Assembly: GCA_002337005.1 (NCBI GenBank)
Contig: DDFD01000075.1
Coordinates: 1-58,002 of the forward strand
Direction: 5' to 3'
DNA: 58,002 nucleotides
Source of the DNA: Flavobacteriales bacterium UBA1937
Lineage (GTDB): Bacteria; Bacteroidota; Bacteroidia; Flavobacteriales; Weeksellaceae
Position numbers and translations under genes: made by a program. How positions within the stretch are numbered: position 1 is the first letter of the stretch; each line of letters starts with the position of its first letter. Below are positions 41,189 to 49,682 of this stretch, in pieces. The notes beneath the pieces are model-generated. The model was not told the origin of the DNA. It made no database searches and saw only the letters and a list, made by a program, of their open reading frames with translations.

Positions 41189-42448
41189 TTAAGATTTCAA
41201 AATTTGGAAACCGATACTGCAATTTAGACAATTTTTTTCAGAACAAAAATGTTTATGATGAAAAAGAAAAGCCTGTGTTTCAAGTGAAGAATTCATTTTT
41301 ACACCTCGTTTTTTCCATTGAGAAATTTGGGAGTTTTTCTCGGGTTTTAAATTTTTATAATATTCTAAAATCTGTTCGGTTTTTTCTGGATTCAAGTTTT
41401 TATAATAGGTGTAAATAATTGGCAAAACCGCATTAATTAGAAGAATTTCTACGAAATCATCAGATAGAAATTTCTCTGTTTTTTCTTCAGAATTTTTCTC
41501 AAAAGTGAAATGATTTTCCCAAAATTCCGAAGTTTTTACGTTTTCAAAATAGGATTTTAGTTCTTGAATATTTTTTGCATTTAATATTTTTGAAAATAAA
41601 TTTGGTTGAAGATGGTACAAACTTGCCAATTGAGAAAGCCGAATTGTAGGAAATGAAGGCGGCATTAATCGAAGAAATTTTACAGGAAACACTTCATCAG
41701 AAATATTGAATTTTGTTTTAATAAATTCAAATTCTGTTCGCCATTTTTTATTGATTTCGGTCTCTTTTTCTAATAAATTTCCCTTCCCGAAAAGCAAACT
41801 TTCTAGTTGGATTTGATTTTGAGAAATCTTCTGAATGATTTTAAAATCAATATTTTCTGCAATATTTTGATAAATTTCCGCATTTACTTTTAAGCCAAAA
41901 CTATACGCTAATTTCTGAAACAAAACCGCTTCGTAATTATTCTTTGACTTAATTAGAAGATGTTCAATTTCTATAGATTTTTCGTCTAATTTTTTAAGCA
42001 AAGTTTCTTCGGAAAATAGAAACGGAATTTTCTTTGGTTCAAAAATACTTTCGCAAGGAATAAACTCATAATGATTTTCTAATGTTAGATATTTTACCAG
42101 AATTTTTTCATCAATATAATTTTTCAGTTCCAACGTTGGAATTCCAGCGTTTTTAAGCTCCAAAATATCTACATCATTGAAATAAACTGCGTGCAGAATA
42201 ACCGATTGATACTCTTTTTGTGTGTCATGATGATGGAAGTACCAGTCAGAAGATTTCACATGAATTTCTATATTTCCGGCTAAAACGATATTTTTCGTTT
42301 TAATTTTTGCTAAAGAAAAATCTGGACCAGAATTTTTATTGAATTTCCCGAAATCTATTATTTCTAAATGATTACCTTCAGAATCTTTAAAGTCAAATTT
42401 TGAAAATATTTTGTATTTCCAAAGATATTGGAGTAGATTTTCGTTCAT
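41189..42448 (-). CDS. DUF2851 family protein
   Basis: 419 residues of a Bacteroidetes-specific family: opening LLQYLWKYKIFSKFDFKDSE, then GPDFSLAKIKTKNIVLAGNI and EIHVKSSDWYFHHHDTQKEY, which may form a metal-binding or nuclease-like core (E, H, D and K spaced as in PD-(D/E)xK folds). The C-terminal end has a Cys cluster HFCSEKNCLNCSIGF. Role unknown. It is the first gene of a pair with DUF58. Confidence 0.85.
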   Translation of the reverse strand: MNENLLQYLWKYKIFSKFDFKDSEGNHLEIIDFGKFNKNSGPDFSLAKIKTKNIVLAGNIEIHVKSSDWYFHHHDTQKEYQSVILHAVYFNDVDILELKNAGIPTLELKNYIDEKILVKYLTLENHYEFIPCESIFEPKKIPFLFSEETLLKKLDEKSIEIEHLLIKSKNNYEAVLFQKLAYSFGLKVNAEIYQNIAENIDFKIIQKISQNQIQLESLLFGKGNLLEKETEINKKWRTEFEFIKTKFNISDEVFPVKFLRLMPPSFPTIRLSQLASLYHLQPNLFSKILNAKNIQELKSYFENVKTSEFWENHFTFEKNSEEKTEKFLSDDFVEILLINAVLPIIYTYYKNLNPEKTEQILEYYKNLKPEKNSQISQWKKRGVKMNSSLETQAFLFHHKHFCSEKNCLNCSIGFQILKS

Positions 42449-42504
42449 GGTAGGTAGTTTTTGTTATTTTTTCTCACAAAGATGAAATGTTTTTTCGCAA
42501 AGAG

Positions 42505-42918
42505 TTAATTGTTTGAAAATATAAAATTTCCGTGTTTAATTAATTCTTCAGTATTACATTTCTTTTGGTTAGAGTTTAGATTTAATGTTGGATAGATTTC
42601 ACAATTCAATTTTTCAGATTGTTTTTTACTATTAAAATTATAGTTTCTTATGTAAATTAATTTTCCATGAAAAAAATAAAATTCATTTTTTTTTCCATTT
42701 ACACCTCCAATATATTCTATTATTCCATTAATTTTTTTATTTTGATCCCTATTAATAGAATAACTATAGGACTTGTTTTCTAGATAACCTTCATTAATTT
42801 CACCAAAATTTCTTTTTGAAAAAGTATTTACATAAGCATCAATTTCAATTTTGTTTAATTCTTGTGAATAAAAATAATTCAAAAATATAAATATCGAGAA
42901 AACAGTTAGTTTTTTCAT
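42505..42918 (-). CDS. Small secreted hypothetical protein
   Basis: 137 residues with signal peptide MKKLTVFSIFIFLNYFYSQ. The mature part is polar, with GIIEYIGGVNGKKNEFYFFH and a C-terminal Cys pair (LNCEIYPTL, KKCNTEEL) that could form a disulfide. No domain recognised. It lies 23 bases after the acetyltransferase gene. Confidence 0.55.
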   Translation of the reverse strand: MKKLTVFSIFIFLNYFYSQELNKIEIDAYVNTFSKRNFGEINEGYLENKSYSYSINRDQNKKINGIIEYIGGVNGKKNEFYFFHGKLIYIRNYNFNSKKQSEKLNCEIYPTLNLNSNQKKCNTEELIKHGNFIFSNN

Positions 42919-42941
42919 TGGTTTATTTGTTGTTAATTTTT

Positions 42942-43592
42942 CTATATTTTGAAATCAAGATTTATAAATTTATCGAGATCAAAAAAATGTTTTTCAACAA
43001 GTTTTAGATTTTCTTCATTGAAATTCCACCACTGTATTTCTTCTAATTTTTTAATTGTATTCTCATCAAACCTATATCTTATTAGCTTTGCAGGTACACC
43101 TCCTACAATGGAATAGCTTTCTATATCTTTTGTAACGATAGAACCAGCAGCTATAATAGCTCCATTTCCAATTTTTACGCCATCAAGAATTAAACAATTG
43201 GCTCCAATCCATACATCATTCCCAATATTTATTGGCAATCTTTCTTGTATTTTATTTTCTTTACTTAGTGTCTTACCTGTAGAATGTTTTGTAGAATAGA
43301 ATATTGGAGATGTAGAAATTCCGTTTGTAGGGTGAATGCCCCAACCTGAAATAAAATTTGGGCCTATAGAACAGAATTTTCCAATATTTGTAAATGAGAT
43401 TTTAGAGTTAGTAGCAATAGATGTGTAATCATCTATTTTAGAATGGATTATTTGATAAATTTCTGCTATGTATGATTTTTCTGAGATATCAGAGTTATTT
43501 TTGTGGTTTTTTATAGAATTCCAAGAGATGTTTTTGAATTGCGGAAAAATTTTGAAAATAAACTTTTTTATAATTCTTTTTATTTTTTTCAT
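42942..43592 (-). CDS. Hexapeptide-repeat acyltransferase (CatB-like O-acetyltransferase)
   Basis: 216 residues. A basic amphipathic N-terminus is followed by a left-handed beta-helix: FTNIGKFCSIGPNFISGWG, then INIGNDVWIGANCLILDGVK, IGNGAIIAAGSIVTKDIES and the closing YSIVGGVPAKLIRYRF. This is the xenobiotic/sugar O-acetyltransferase group, which acetylates cell-surface sugars. It lies just downstream of bshA but is unlikely to belong to bacillithiol synthesis. The sugar target is unknown. Confidence 0.85.
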   Translation of the reverse strand: MKKIKRIIKKFIFKIFPQFKNISWNSIKNHKNNSDISEKSYIAEIYQIIHSKIDDYTSIATNSKISFTNIGKFCSIGPNFISGWGIHPTNGISTSPIFYSTKHSTGKTLSKENKIQERLPINIGNDVWIGANCLILDGVKIGNGAIIAAGSIVTKDIESYSIVGGVPAKLIRYRFDENTIKKLEEIQWWNFNEENLKLVEKHFFDLDKFINLDFKI

Positions 43593-43647
43593 TTTTTTAC
43601 TTTTAAACAGAAATTACTTCATCAGAATAATCTTTTGATAAATGCAT

Positions 43648-44808
43648 TTAATTAATATAAAGTCCAGAATTATTTTTAATACTAAATTTTTTTAAAACTT
43701 CTTCATACATTTTTTCATAAATAGGAAGTATGTTGACCAAATCAAATTCTAACGCTCTGGCTTTAGCATTTTTCTTAATCTTTGCTAGCAATTTTTCGTC
43801 TGAAAGTAATTTTATAGCATAACTTGCCATAGCTTCTACATTGCCTACTTCTGCTAAAAATCCAGTTTCGCCTTGTACATTTACTTCTGGTATTCCGCCA
43901 GCGTTACTAGAAATAACGGGTGTTCCTGCCGCCATCGCTTCTAATGCTGCCAGACCAAAACTTTCTTGTTCCGAAGGTAATAAAAACACATCTGCAAATT
44001 TCAAAATTTGATACAAATTATCTACTTTACCCAATAATTTTATTTTATTAATGAGGTTTGGATTAGCATTAATAAATTCATGTACCAATTCTACATCTGG
44101 TCCATCTCCCAAAATCAATAATTTAGATTTTACCGATTTTTCTACTTTTTTGAAAATATCTAAAACATCTTGTACTCTTTTTACGGGTCTGAGATTTGAA
44201 ACGTGAATCAGAATTTTTTCGTCATCATTCGCAAATTGGTTTCTTTGGCAAACTCTTAAATCTTCAAATTCTTTATTGTCTATAAAATTGGTAATGACTT
44301 CTATTTCTTTTGAAATTTGGAAAAATTTTAAAGTGTCAGCTTTTAAACTTTCCGAAACCGTAGTGATTTTATCAGAATGGTTGATAGAGAATTCTACCGC
44401 ATGTTTATAGCTTGGGTGCTGACCTACCAAAGTAATATCTGTTCCGTGTAATGTGGTAACCAGCGGAATATCAGAGTTTTCTTCTTTTAGCATTTGTTTT
44501 GCGAAAAACGCTGCATAAGCATAAGGAATAGCATAATGAGCGTGCAAAATATCTAATTTATATAATTTCACTACTTGATAAATCGTAGAAGAAAGTGCGA
44601 TATCAAACGGTTGATGCTTAAACAAAGGATAGGTTTGTACATTGACCTTGTGAAAGAAAATGTTAGGGTCGGTCATATCTAATCTGGCAGGCAATTCTGA
44701 GGAGATAAAGTGTACTTCATAACCTTTTTTTGCGAGAGACATCCCGAGTTCTGTAGCAACGATTCCGCTGCCGCCGTATGTTGGATAACAAAGAATTCCT
44801 ATTTTCAT
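43648..44808 (-). CDS. bshA: N-acetyl-alpha-D-glucosaminyl L-malate synthase
   Basis: 386 residues of a GT4 glycosyltransferase. It opens MKIGILCYPTYGGSGIVATE, has LHAHYAIPYAYAAFFAKQ and VTTLHGTDITLVGQHPSY, and the donor-binding PSEQESFGLAALEAMAAGTP. These match BshA, which joins UDP-GlcNAc to malate in the first step of bacillithiol synthesis. Bacillithiol is the low-molecular-weight thiol of many Bacteroidetes, so this supports the taxonomic reading. Upstream lies a DNA methyltransferase gene 31 bases away. Confidence 0.92.
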   Translation of the reverse strand: MKIGILCYPTYGGSGIVATELGMSLAKKGYEVHFISSELPARLDMTDPNIFFHKVNVQTYPLFKHQPFDIALSSTIYQVVKLYKLDILHAHYAIPYAYAAFFAKQMLKEENSDIPLVTTLHGTDITLVGQHPSYKHAVEFSINHSDKITTVSESLKADTLKFFQISKEIEVITNFIDNKEFEDLRVCQRNQFANDDEKILIHVSNLRPVKRVQDVLDIFKKVEKSVKSKLLILGDGPDVELVHEFINANPNLINKIKLLGKVDNLYQILKFADVFLLPSEQESFGLAALEAMAAGTPVISSNAGGIPEVNVQGETGFLAEVGNVEAMASYAIKLLSDEKLLAKIKKNAKARALEFDLVNILPIYEKMYEEVLKKFSIKNNSGLYIN

Positions 44809-44838
44809 AAGCTGTAAAACGCTTTTGCGCTGGTTTTT

Positions 44839-45837
44839 TTATAATTTTTCTAAAATATGCAGATATTCTGTAGTAGAACTCGCTTTGTGATTTCTGTTTT
44901 CTTTTTTATCTGCTCTAAATCTTTGATATTCTGTAGTTAGAAGATCATATTTGCCGTATTTTGAAAGGATTTTTTTTATGATTTCAGAAGGCATTATGCC
45001 TTCATTATTATAGCTCAAAAAAATGTATTTGAAATTAGCATTTTTAATTAAATCATCAAAAGATTTTTCTACCTCTTTTTTCTTACAAAATGCAGATTTT
45101 GTGTAATTTCTAAGTCCAGTTTTTCCTTTGGGCTCGAAGTAATCGTATTTTGCTATAGTGTTCAATAAGTGGTAGTTAGCTCCATATTCTCTAGCGTTGT
45201 AAGGCGGATCTAAATATAAAATATCTCCTTCTATTTTTTTGATAAGAAGATTACTGTCTTCATTATAAACCTCGTGAGAATGGCTGTTGATTTCAAAAAT
45301 GGCAGGTTCCAGAACTAATTCTTTTTGAGCAGATTTTTTAATATGTTTCAAAAAAGCTCCATAAACCGAAGCGGTGTTGGCTACTTTATCTGCACTTTCT
45401 AGCAGAGAAGCCAAAAGGAAATAGTAAAGTGCCGAAGAAATCTTTTTTTCTGTTTTCCAAAGTTCTATTTTTGTACGGATGGCATCTATTTTTTTCCCGT
45501 TGTGTTCAGAGAAATAGAGTCTGTTTGCTTTTCCGTTTTCTGAATATTCATTAAATATAAAACCTTCTTCTCCATTGGTTTCGTTGAGTTCTTTGATGTA
45601 AATCTCCTCATCCAAAAATTCGTGATTTTCTATGTAATTTTTGTTGAGTACATAGCTGTAAAATTCCATATCATTACTAATCACCTTTTTCACTTCTTTT
45701 TTAAAATTTCTGCCTACAACACCAGTTCCGGCAAATAAATCGCAGAAAATTTTATCTGATAAATCATCTCCAACAATGCTTTTTACACTGTTCGAAATAA
45801 AATCAGAGAGTTTATATTTAGAGCCTATGTAATTCAC
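44839..45837 (-). CDS. Orphan D12-class DNA adenine methyltransferase
   Basis: 332 residues. The SAM-binding motif is CDLFAGTGVVGRNFKK (~35) and the catalytic motif is LYLDPPYNAREYG (~205), i.e. DPPY, of N6-adenine enzymes of the D12/FokI type. It opens MNYIGSKYKLSDFI, usual for the family. No restriction endonuclease gene lies beside it, so it is probably a solitary methylase used for regulation or anti-restriction. The recognition sequence cannot be read from the protein. Confidence 0.88.
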   Translation of the reverse strand: MNYIGSKYKLSDFISNSVKSIVGDDLSDKIFCDLFAGTGVVGRNFKKEVKKVISNDMEFYSYVLNKNYIENHEFLDEEIYIKELNETNGEEGFIFNEYSENGKANRLYFSEHNGKKIDAIRTKIELWKTEKKISSALYYFLLASLLESADKVANTASVYGAFLKHIKKSAQKELVLEPAIFEINSHSHEVYNEDSNLLIKKIEGDILYLDPPYNAREYGANYHLLNTIAKYDYFEPKGKTGLRNYTKSAFCKKKEVEKSFDDLIKNANFKYIFLSYNNEGIMPSEIIKKILSKYGKYDLLTTEYQRFRADKKENRNHKASSTTEYLHILEKL

Positions 45838-45851
45838 TTTTTATTTTTAAA

Positions 45852-47537
45852 TTATTTCTCAATTCCTGTTCCTGCTTTCAAATTGTCATTCACAATTACA
45901 GGCAATTTTCCAGAAATTTTCGTTTTTCCGAGCAAAGCTTTCGCAGATGCTTTCAATGATAGATCATTGTTTTCATAACTTACCAAGACAGTAGAAATAG
46001 AAGCAATGTCTATATCTTTCAAAGCATAAGGTGAACCAAAAACATCTAAAATTACATTGTGTTTTTTGCTTAATTCTGCTAAAATATCTTTACTATTTTG
46101 AGAAATTTTATAGGGTTTGTAAGCTGTGGAATTATCTTTGTGAAAACCAACAATCACTGTAGAATTTTCTGGGATTTGAGAGATTTCTTCTTTGGAAATT
46201 ACATTAATCGTAGTTCCTAAGTTCAAATTTTCTACAAAATTTTGGAACGGTGCTTCTTCTAAAGGAACGTAATAATATGTTTTGCTACAGATTAAAGGCA
46301 AAAGATTTTTTTCGTCTTTTAATAAAGTAATTGCATTGGCGTACAATTTTTCTGAAATTTCGGCGTGTGAAGCATTGTTTAGGTCAGCATTAATATTTTC
46401 TGGGTTGATAGGTTTTAAATCTTGAAGACCAAGTAAAAATTTAGTTTTCAAAATTTTCTTAACGCTTTCCGCTAAACGATTTTCAGAAATTTCACCTTTT
46501 TCAAAGGCAGATTTTATTAACGCTTTTCCGTTAGGAACATCTTGAGAAAAAAGCATAATGTCATTTCCCGCTTTGAAGGCTCGCAAATCTATTTCGCCTG
46601 GTGAAAATTTCTTTGCTATTGCATTCATATTTAAAGCGTCTGTAATGATTAGACCTTTGTATTGATAAGTATTTTTGAGCAAATTGGTAATGATCTCATA
46701 AGAAACAGAAGCAGGTATTCCTTTCTTTTTTTCTAAAGTTGGCACGTATAAATGCGCTACCATTACGCCACCAATTTTTTTATCTAGCAAAGCTTTAAAT
46801 GGAGCTAGTTCTACAGAATTTAATCTCTCTAAATTGTGAGAAACTACAGGTAAATCTAGGTGAGAATCTGTATTGGTATCACCATGACCAGGGAAATGTT
46901 TCATGGAAGCTAGAACGCCGTGGTCTTGTAAACCTTGCGCATAAGCCAGACCTTTTGCGATTACATTATTAATGTCTGATCCGAAACTTCTGTTGCCTAT
47001 AATCGGGTTTGAAGGATTGGTGTTTACATCTACCACAGGTGCAAAATCCCAATAAATGCCCATTCTTTTACAATCTTCAGCGATTTTAGATGTCATTTCA
47101 TAAATCAAAGAATTATCTTGAATAGCGCCTAAAGTCATCGCCCAAGGAAATTTATGTGCCGCAGGAAATCTCTGAAAAAGTCCCCATTCTCCATCGATGC
47201 CAATCATCATTTTAACCCTAGATTTTCCTTGGAATTCATTAAGTAGATTGATGTGTTTTTCTGCATCATCTTGCATGAGAATCAATCCGCCAATTTTTTC
47301 ATTCTCGACCAGATTTCTAATTTTTTGAATTTCTTCTTCGCCTCGGTTGTTGTATAATGCTACAATGTATAGCTGCCCAATTTTTTCGTCTAAAGACAAT
47401 TGTTGATAAAGAGAATCTGCAAATTTTTCGGCTTTTTGGTAGAGTTTTTGATCTCCATTTTTAGGGAAATATTGTCCGAAAATATTGATGCTTAAAATAG
47501 AAAAAAACGCAAAAAATATATTTTTATTAAAAATCAT
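45852..47537 (-). CDS. Secreted GH3 beta-N-acetylhexosaminidase
   Basis: 561 residues with an N-terminal signal (NIFFAFFSILSINIFGQ). The GH3 barrel (~40-370) has the NagZ-type loop SMKHFPGHGDTNTDSHLDLP, with the catalytic His/Asp dyad, and the nucleophile Asp in GLIITDALNMNAI. A second alpha/beta domain (~395-550) follows. In many flavobacteria this protein has an extra C-terminal beta-lactamase-like domain of about 400 residues; here it ends after GTGIEK with a stop, so that part is absent. It likely recycles or trims peptidoglycan GlcNAc in the periplasm. Confidence 0.9.
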   Translation of the reverse strand: MIFNKNIFFAFFSILSINIFGQYFPKNGDQKLYQKAEKFADSLYQQLSLDEKIGQLYIVALYNNRGEEEIQKIRNLVENEKIGGLILMQDDAEKHINLLNEFQGKSRVKMMIGIDGEWGLFQRFPAAHKFPWAMTLGAIQDNSLIYEMTSKIAEDCKRMGIYWDFAPVVDVNTNPSNPIIGNRSFGSDINNVIAKGLAYAQGLQDHGVLASMKHFPGHGDTNTDSHLDLPVVSHNLERLNSVELAPFKALLDKKIGGVMVAHLYVPTLEKKKGIPASVSYEIITNLLKNTYQYKGLIITDALNMNAIAKKFSPGEIDLRAFKAGNDIMLFSQDVPNGKALIKSAFEKGEISENRLAESVKKILKTKFLLGLQDLKPINPENINADLNNASHAEISEKLYANAITLLKDEKNLLPLICSKTYYYVPLEEAPFQNFVENLNLGTTINVISKEEISQIPENSTVIVGFHKDNSTAYKPYKISQNSKDILAELSKKHNVILDVFGSPYALKDIDIASISTVLVSYENNDLSLKASAKALLGKTKISGKLPVIVNDNLKAGTGIEK

Positions 47538-47593
47538 TTCTAGAAAAGTTATTCAACAAAAATAATTAAATAATGTGAGATGCGCGTAAATTT

Positions 47594-48364
47594 CTATCTA
47601 TGATTTCGTTTCAAAAATTCTACCATTTTTGGGATTGAGCTTTTAGGGAATTCGTGACCAGCATTTCTGTCTTCTATAATCATTTCTTTTTTTTCTGATG
47701 TTTTATAAAAAGTAATTTCGCCTTCTGTTTGTGCAGAACTTTCGTCTGCTTTGAAAGCTTTTAGGTATTGTTTTGCAGAAAATTTTTGAACGGTATAAGG
47801 AACTATTTTATCTTCTTTGCCGAAACTTATCCAAACTGATTTTTGCGGAGCGCCACGAAGCCAAACTCCTCCAGGACCAGCAACGGTGACGAAAGCTGCA
47901 AATTTTTCTGGTCTCATCTTCCAAAGAACATTTACAAACCTAGAACCATTAGAATGACCAACGGCGTAAACACGATTGAAATCTAAATTCTTGTTTTGAG
48001 AAATTTCAGAAAAAACAGCATCGAAAAATTTAATATCTCTGTTTTCTAACTCATCAGGATTCATTTGCCAACCGTTATATTTTCCTTCTTTATCTACGAT
48101 AGAATTGGTTACTCCTGGAATTCCTTGCATATAAATTACCAATGCTTCTGTGAAATTATCATGAAAATTGAGGTTTTTACTTGCATAATTGGCATTTCCT
48201 CCGTGACCGTGAAAGACGAAAACTACAGGCGTTTTCTCATTTTTAATTTTTGGTTCGTAAAAAATGGCTTTTCTTTCTGTTCCTTCTATTGTGTAGAATT
48301 TTTCGGTCTGAGAAAAGTTTTTGATGCTGATAATGAGTAAGAAAAAGAGGATTGTGTTTTTCAT
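47594..48364 (-). CDS. Secreted PHB-depolymerase/feruloyl-esterase-like hydrolase
   Basis: 256 residues from ATG 48364 (MKNTILFFLLIISIKNFSQ, a signal peptide), preferred to an upstream ATG that gives an odd long leader. Alpha/beta-hydrolase features: FVFHGHGGNANYA (oxyanion hole), the nucleophile elbow AVGHSNGSRFV (GxSxG), Asp in FGKEDKIVPY and His in NAGHEFPKSS. The family hydrolyses esters of hydroxybutyrate or phenolic acids. The substrate is uncertain. It is divergent from the lipoprotein gene that starts at 48471. Confidence 0.85.
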   Translation of the reverse strand: MKNTILFFLLIISIKNFSQTEKFYTIEGTERKAIFYEPKIKNEKTPVVFVFHGHGGNANYASKNLNFHDNFTEALVIYMQGIPGVTNSIVDKEGKYNGWQMNPDELENRDIKFFDAVFSEISQNKNLDFNRVYAVGHSNGSRFVNVLWKMRPEKFAAFVTVAGPGGVWLRGAPQKSVWISFGKEDKIVPYTVQKFSAKQYLKAFKADESSAQTEGEITFYKTSEKKEMIIEDRNAGHEFPKSSIPKMVEFLKRNHR

Positions 48365-48470
48365 TGTAAATTGTTTAATTCTTTGATAAAAATTAAACAA
48401 TAAAGTTAAAAATAAAAATTGGCACGTAAGTTGGAAGAGATAAAGTATAACCTTATAAAATTTTAACAAT

Positions 48471-48989
48471 ATGAAAAAATATTTTACTTTAATGATTCTT
48501 GCTGTTTTAGGAGGATTATTTGTAATGAGTTGCGACAGAACAGATACTGTAGCGGTGGAAGATAATGATACTTATCCTGTAATGAAAGATGTAACAGGTA
48601 CTTTTACCAACGGAAATACCTATACTTTAAGCCAATCTCTTAACATTGCAAATTCTGATGTGGTTTTGGTGTATAGAAATTATAATTCTAATACCAGTAA
48701 TTCTGCAGTGTGGCAATTAATCCCCAAAACTTATTATTTAAGTGGAGGTAACGAACTAGATTATAATTTTTTATTTGATGCGAGTAAAGTAGAAATCTAT
48801 ACAGAAGCTAATTTTGACCAAACTACTATGACTACTGCTGAGAAAAACACATATCTTAATAATCAGACTTTTAGAATAGTATTGGTTCCTGCATCTAGAG
48901 CTAGCAGAACATCTGCAGCAGCGCCTAAAGTTAACTATGAAGATTATAACGCAGTAGTTAAATATTATAATCTGAAAGAGCCAAAATAG
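48471..48989 (+). CDS. Lipoprotein of unknown function
   Basis: 172 residues. The signal MKKYFTLMILAVLGGLFVMS runs into Cys21 (MSC), the lipobox. The mature part holds strand-like segments SDVVLVYRNYN and AVWQLIPKTYYL and a serine/alanine-rich stretch near the end, and finishes YNAVVKYYNLKEPK. No domain recognised. A terminator follows 29 bases after its stop. Confidence 0.7.
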   Translation: MKKYFTLMILAVLGGLFVMSCDRTDTVAVEDNDTYPVMKDVTGTFTNGNTYTLSQSLNIANSDVVLVYRNYNSNTSNSAVWQLIPKTYYLSGGNELDYNFLFDASKVEIYTEANFDQTTMTTAEKNTYLNNQTFRIVLVPASRASRTSAAAPKVNYEDYNAVVKYYNLKEPK

Positions 48990-49017
48990 CACTCCTTAAA
49001 AACCCATCATAAAATGG

Positions 49018-49049
49018 AATTCCCAACAAAATTATTTTTGTCGGGAATT
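49018..49049 (+). terminator. Terminator of the lipoprotein gene
   Basis: AATTCCCAACAAAA (49018-49031) pairs with TTTTGTCGGGAATT (49036-49049) with one mismatch, followed by Ts. It lies just beyond the last unit of the Y-RNA-like array, which points the other way, so it may end both. Confidence 0.7.
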
Positions 49050-49058
49050 TTTATAATT

Positions 49059-49192
49059 AGAAAGGTAAAAAGCAAGAAAAATATCAGGGGCATGTCTGGC
49101 CAGAGTCGAACTGGATAGCCTTGTAGCATATAATCTACTTCGCTATTCCTCCCCTTAATGAGACGATGTATTTTTTCTCTACGACACTTTCT
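49059..49192 (-). ncRNA. Y-RNA-like unit a (most distal), with T-arm-like hairpin
   Basis: Outer stem 49187-49192 with 49059-49064 (AGAAAG/CTTTCT). Next to it lie the 7-nt box TGTCGTA (minus; 49180-49186) and the 9-nt box GCTTTTTAC (minus; 49065-49073), as in the other units. An inner A/T stem follows. The internal module has a perfect T-arm (CCAG-TTCGACT-CTGG, 49100-49114) and a stem ATAGC/GCTAT enclosing GTAG/CTAC, closed by AGGGG/CCCCT. It is tRNA-like but not permuted in the same way as unit d. It probably binds the Ro protein encoded upstream. Confidence 0.65.
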
Positions 49193-49204
49193 ATAATTTG
49201 AGAT

Positions 49205-49293
49205 AATATTCAAAAAGACATTTCTCGTTTATGAAAAAGCGGTTTGAATTTAAATCAAAATTATCCGATGAAGTAAGTCTTTTTTGTGATATT
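49205..49293 (-). ncRNA. Y-RNA-like unit b, degenerate
   Basis: A long hairpin: AATAT/ATATT outside and GTCTTTTT (plus strand 49277-49284) pairing with AAAAAGAC (49212-49219) inside. The conserved boxes of the other units are not recognisable. The internal part keeps a T-arm-shaped hairpin, TTTGA-TTTAAAT-TCAAA (49243-49259), preceded by TTACTTC and GGATAAT as in unit c. This unit may be decaying or specialised. Confidence 0.45.
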
Positions 49294-49314
49294 CAATTTT
49301 TTTTAAATTTTTTA

Positions 49315-49418
49315 AAAGAGGCAAAATGCGAGAAAACAACATATACCTTTTCCAGGTTTTTGGAGTTGAACCAAAATCAATAGATTATCCGAAGTAAGTT
49401 TTCTCTACGGCACTCTTT
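49315..49418 (-). ncRNA. Y-RNA-like unit c, reduced tRNA module
   Basis: Outer stem AAAGAG/CTCTTT (49413-49418 with 49315-49320); boxes TGCCGTA (minus; 49406-49412) and GCATTTTGC (minus; 49321-49329); inner stem GAGAAAAC/GTTTTCTC (49398-49405 with 49330-49337). The loop keeps only a T-arm-like hairpin TTTTGG-TTCAACT-CCAAAA (49358-49376) and a small ACCT/AGGT hairpin. There is no D-arm or acceptor stem. Confidence 0.68.
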
Positions 49419-49426
49419 ATTTTTTT

Positions 49427-49568
49427 AAAACAAGGCAATATGCAAAAAGCGTATTATCGTGCTCTACCATCTGAGCTACTTTTCCTAAATATTTGTGGAA
49501 AAGGCAGGACTCGAACCTGCGACACCGTCGTTATGAGCGAAGTAGCGCTTTTCTACGGCACTTGTTTT
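49427..49568 (-). ncRNA. Y-RNA-like unit d with a circularly permuted tRNA module (YrlA-like)
   Basis: Outer stem AAAACAAG/CTTGTTTT (49561-49568 with 49427-49434, 8 bp); boxes TGCCGTA (minus; 49554-49560) and GCATATTGC (minus; 49435-49443); inner stem GAAAAGCG/CGCTTTTT. Inside, in minus order, come the T-arm GCAGG-TTCGAGT-CCTGC (49504-49520), the 3' acceptor CTTTTCC (49497-49503), an 11-nt joiner (49486-49496), the 5' acceptor GGAAAAG (49479-49485), TA, and the D-arm GCTC-AGATGGTA-GAGC (49461-49476). This is a tRNA in permuted order with the acceptor ends joined, the arrangement known for bacterial YrlA RNAs that work with Rsr. It is the full-length member of the array. Confidence 0.82.
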
Positions 49569-49592
49569 TATTTTTATATTCTTTAAATTTTG

Positions 49593-49681
49593 AAAACCAA
49601 GTAATAAGTAATAAGAGTTTTTGAATGGTTGTTCAAATTGGATTTTGACGATGGAACTCTTAAAGTGACGACATTGGTTTT
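49593..49681 (-). ncRNA. Y-RNA-like unit e
   Basis: Outer stem AAAACCAA/TTGGTTTT (49674-49681 with 49593-49600, 8 bp); box TGTCGTC (minus; 49667-49673), a variant of TGCCGTA; inner stem TAAGAGTT/AACTCTTA (49655-49662 with 49612-49619). The loop has only TTTGAA/TTCAAA (49620-49637). The 3' box is diverged (TTACTTATTAC). Confidence 0.58.
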
Positions 49682-49682
49682 T

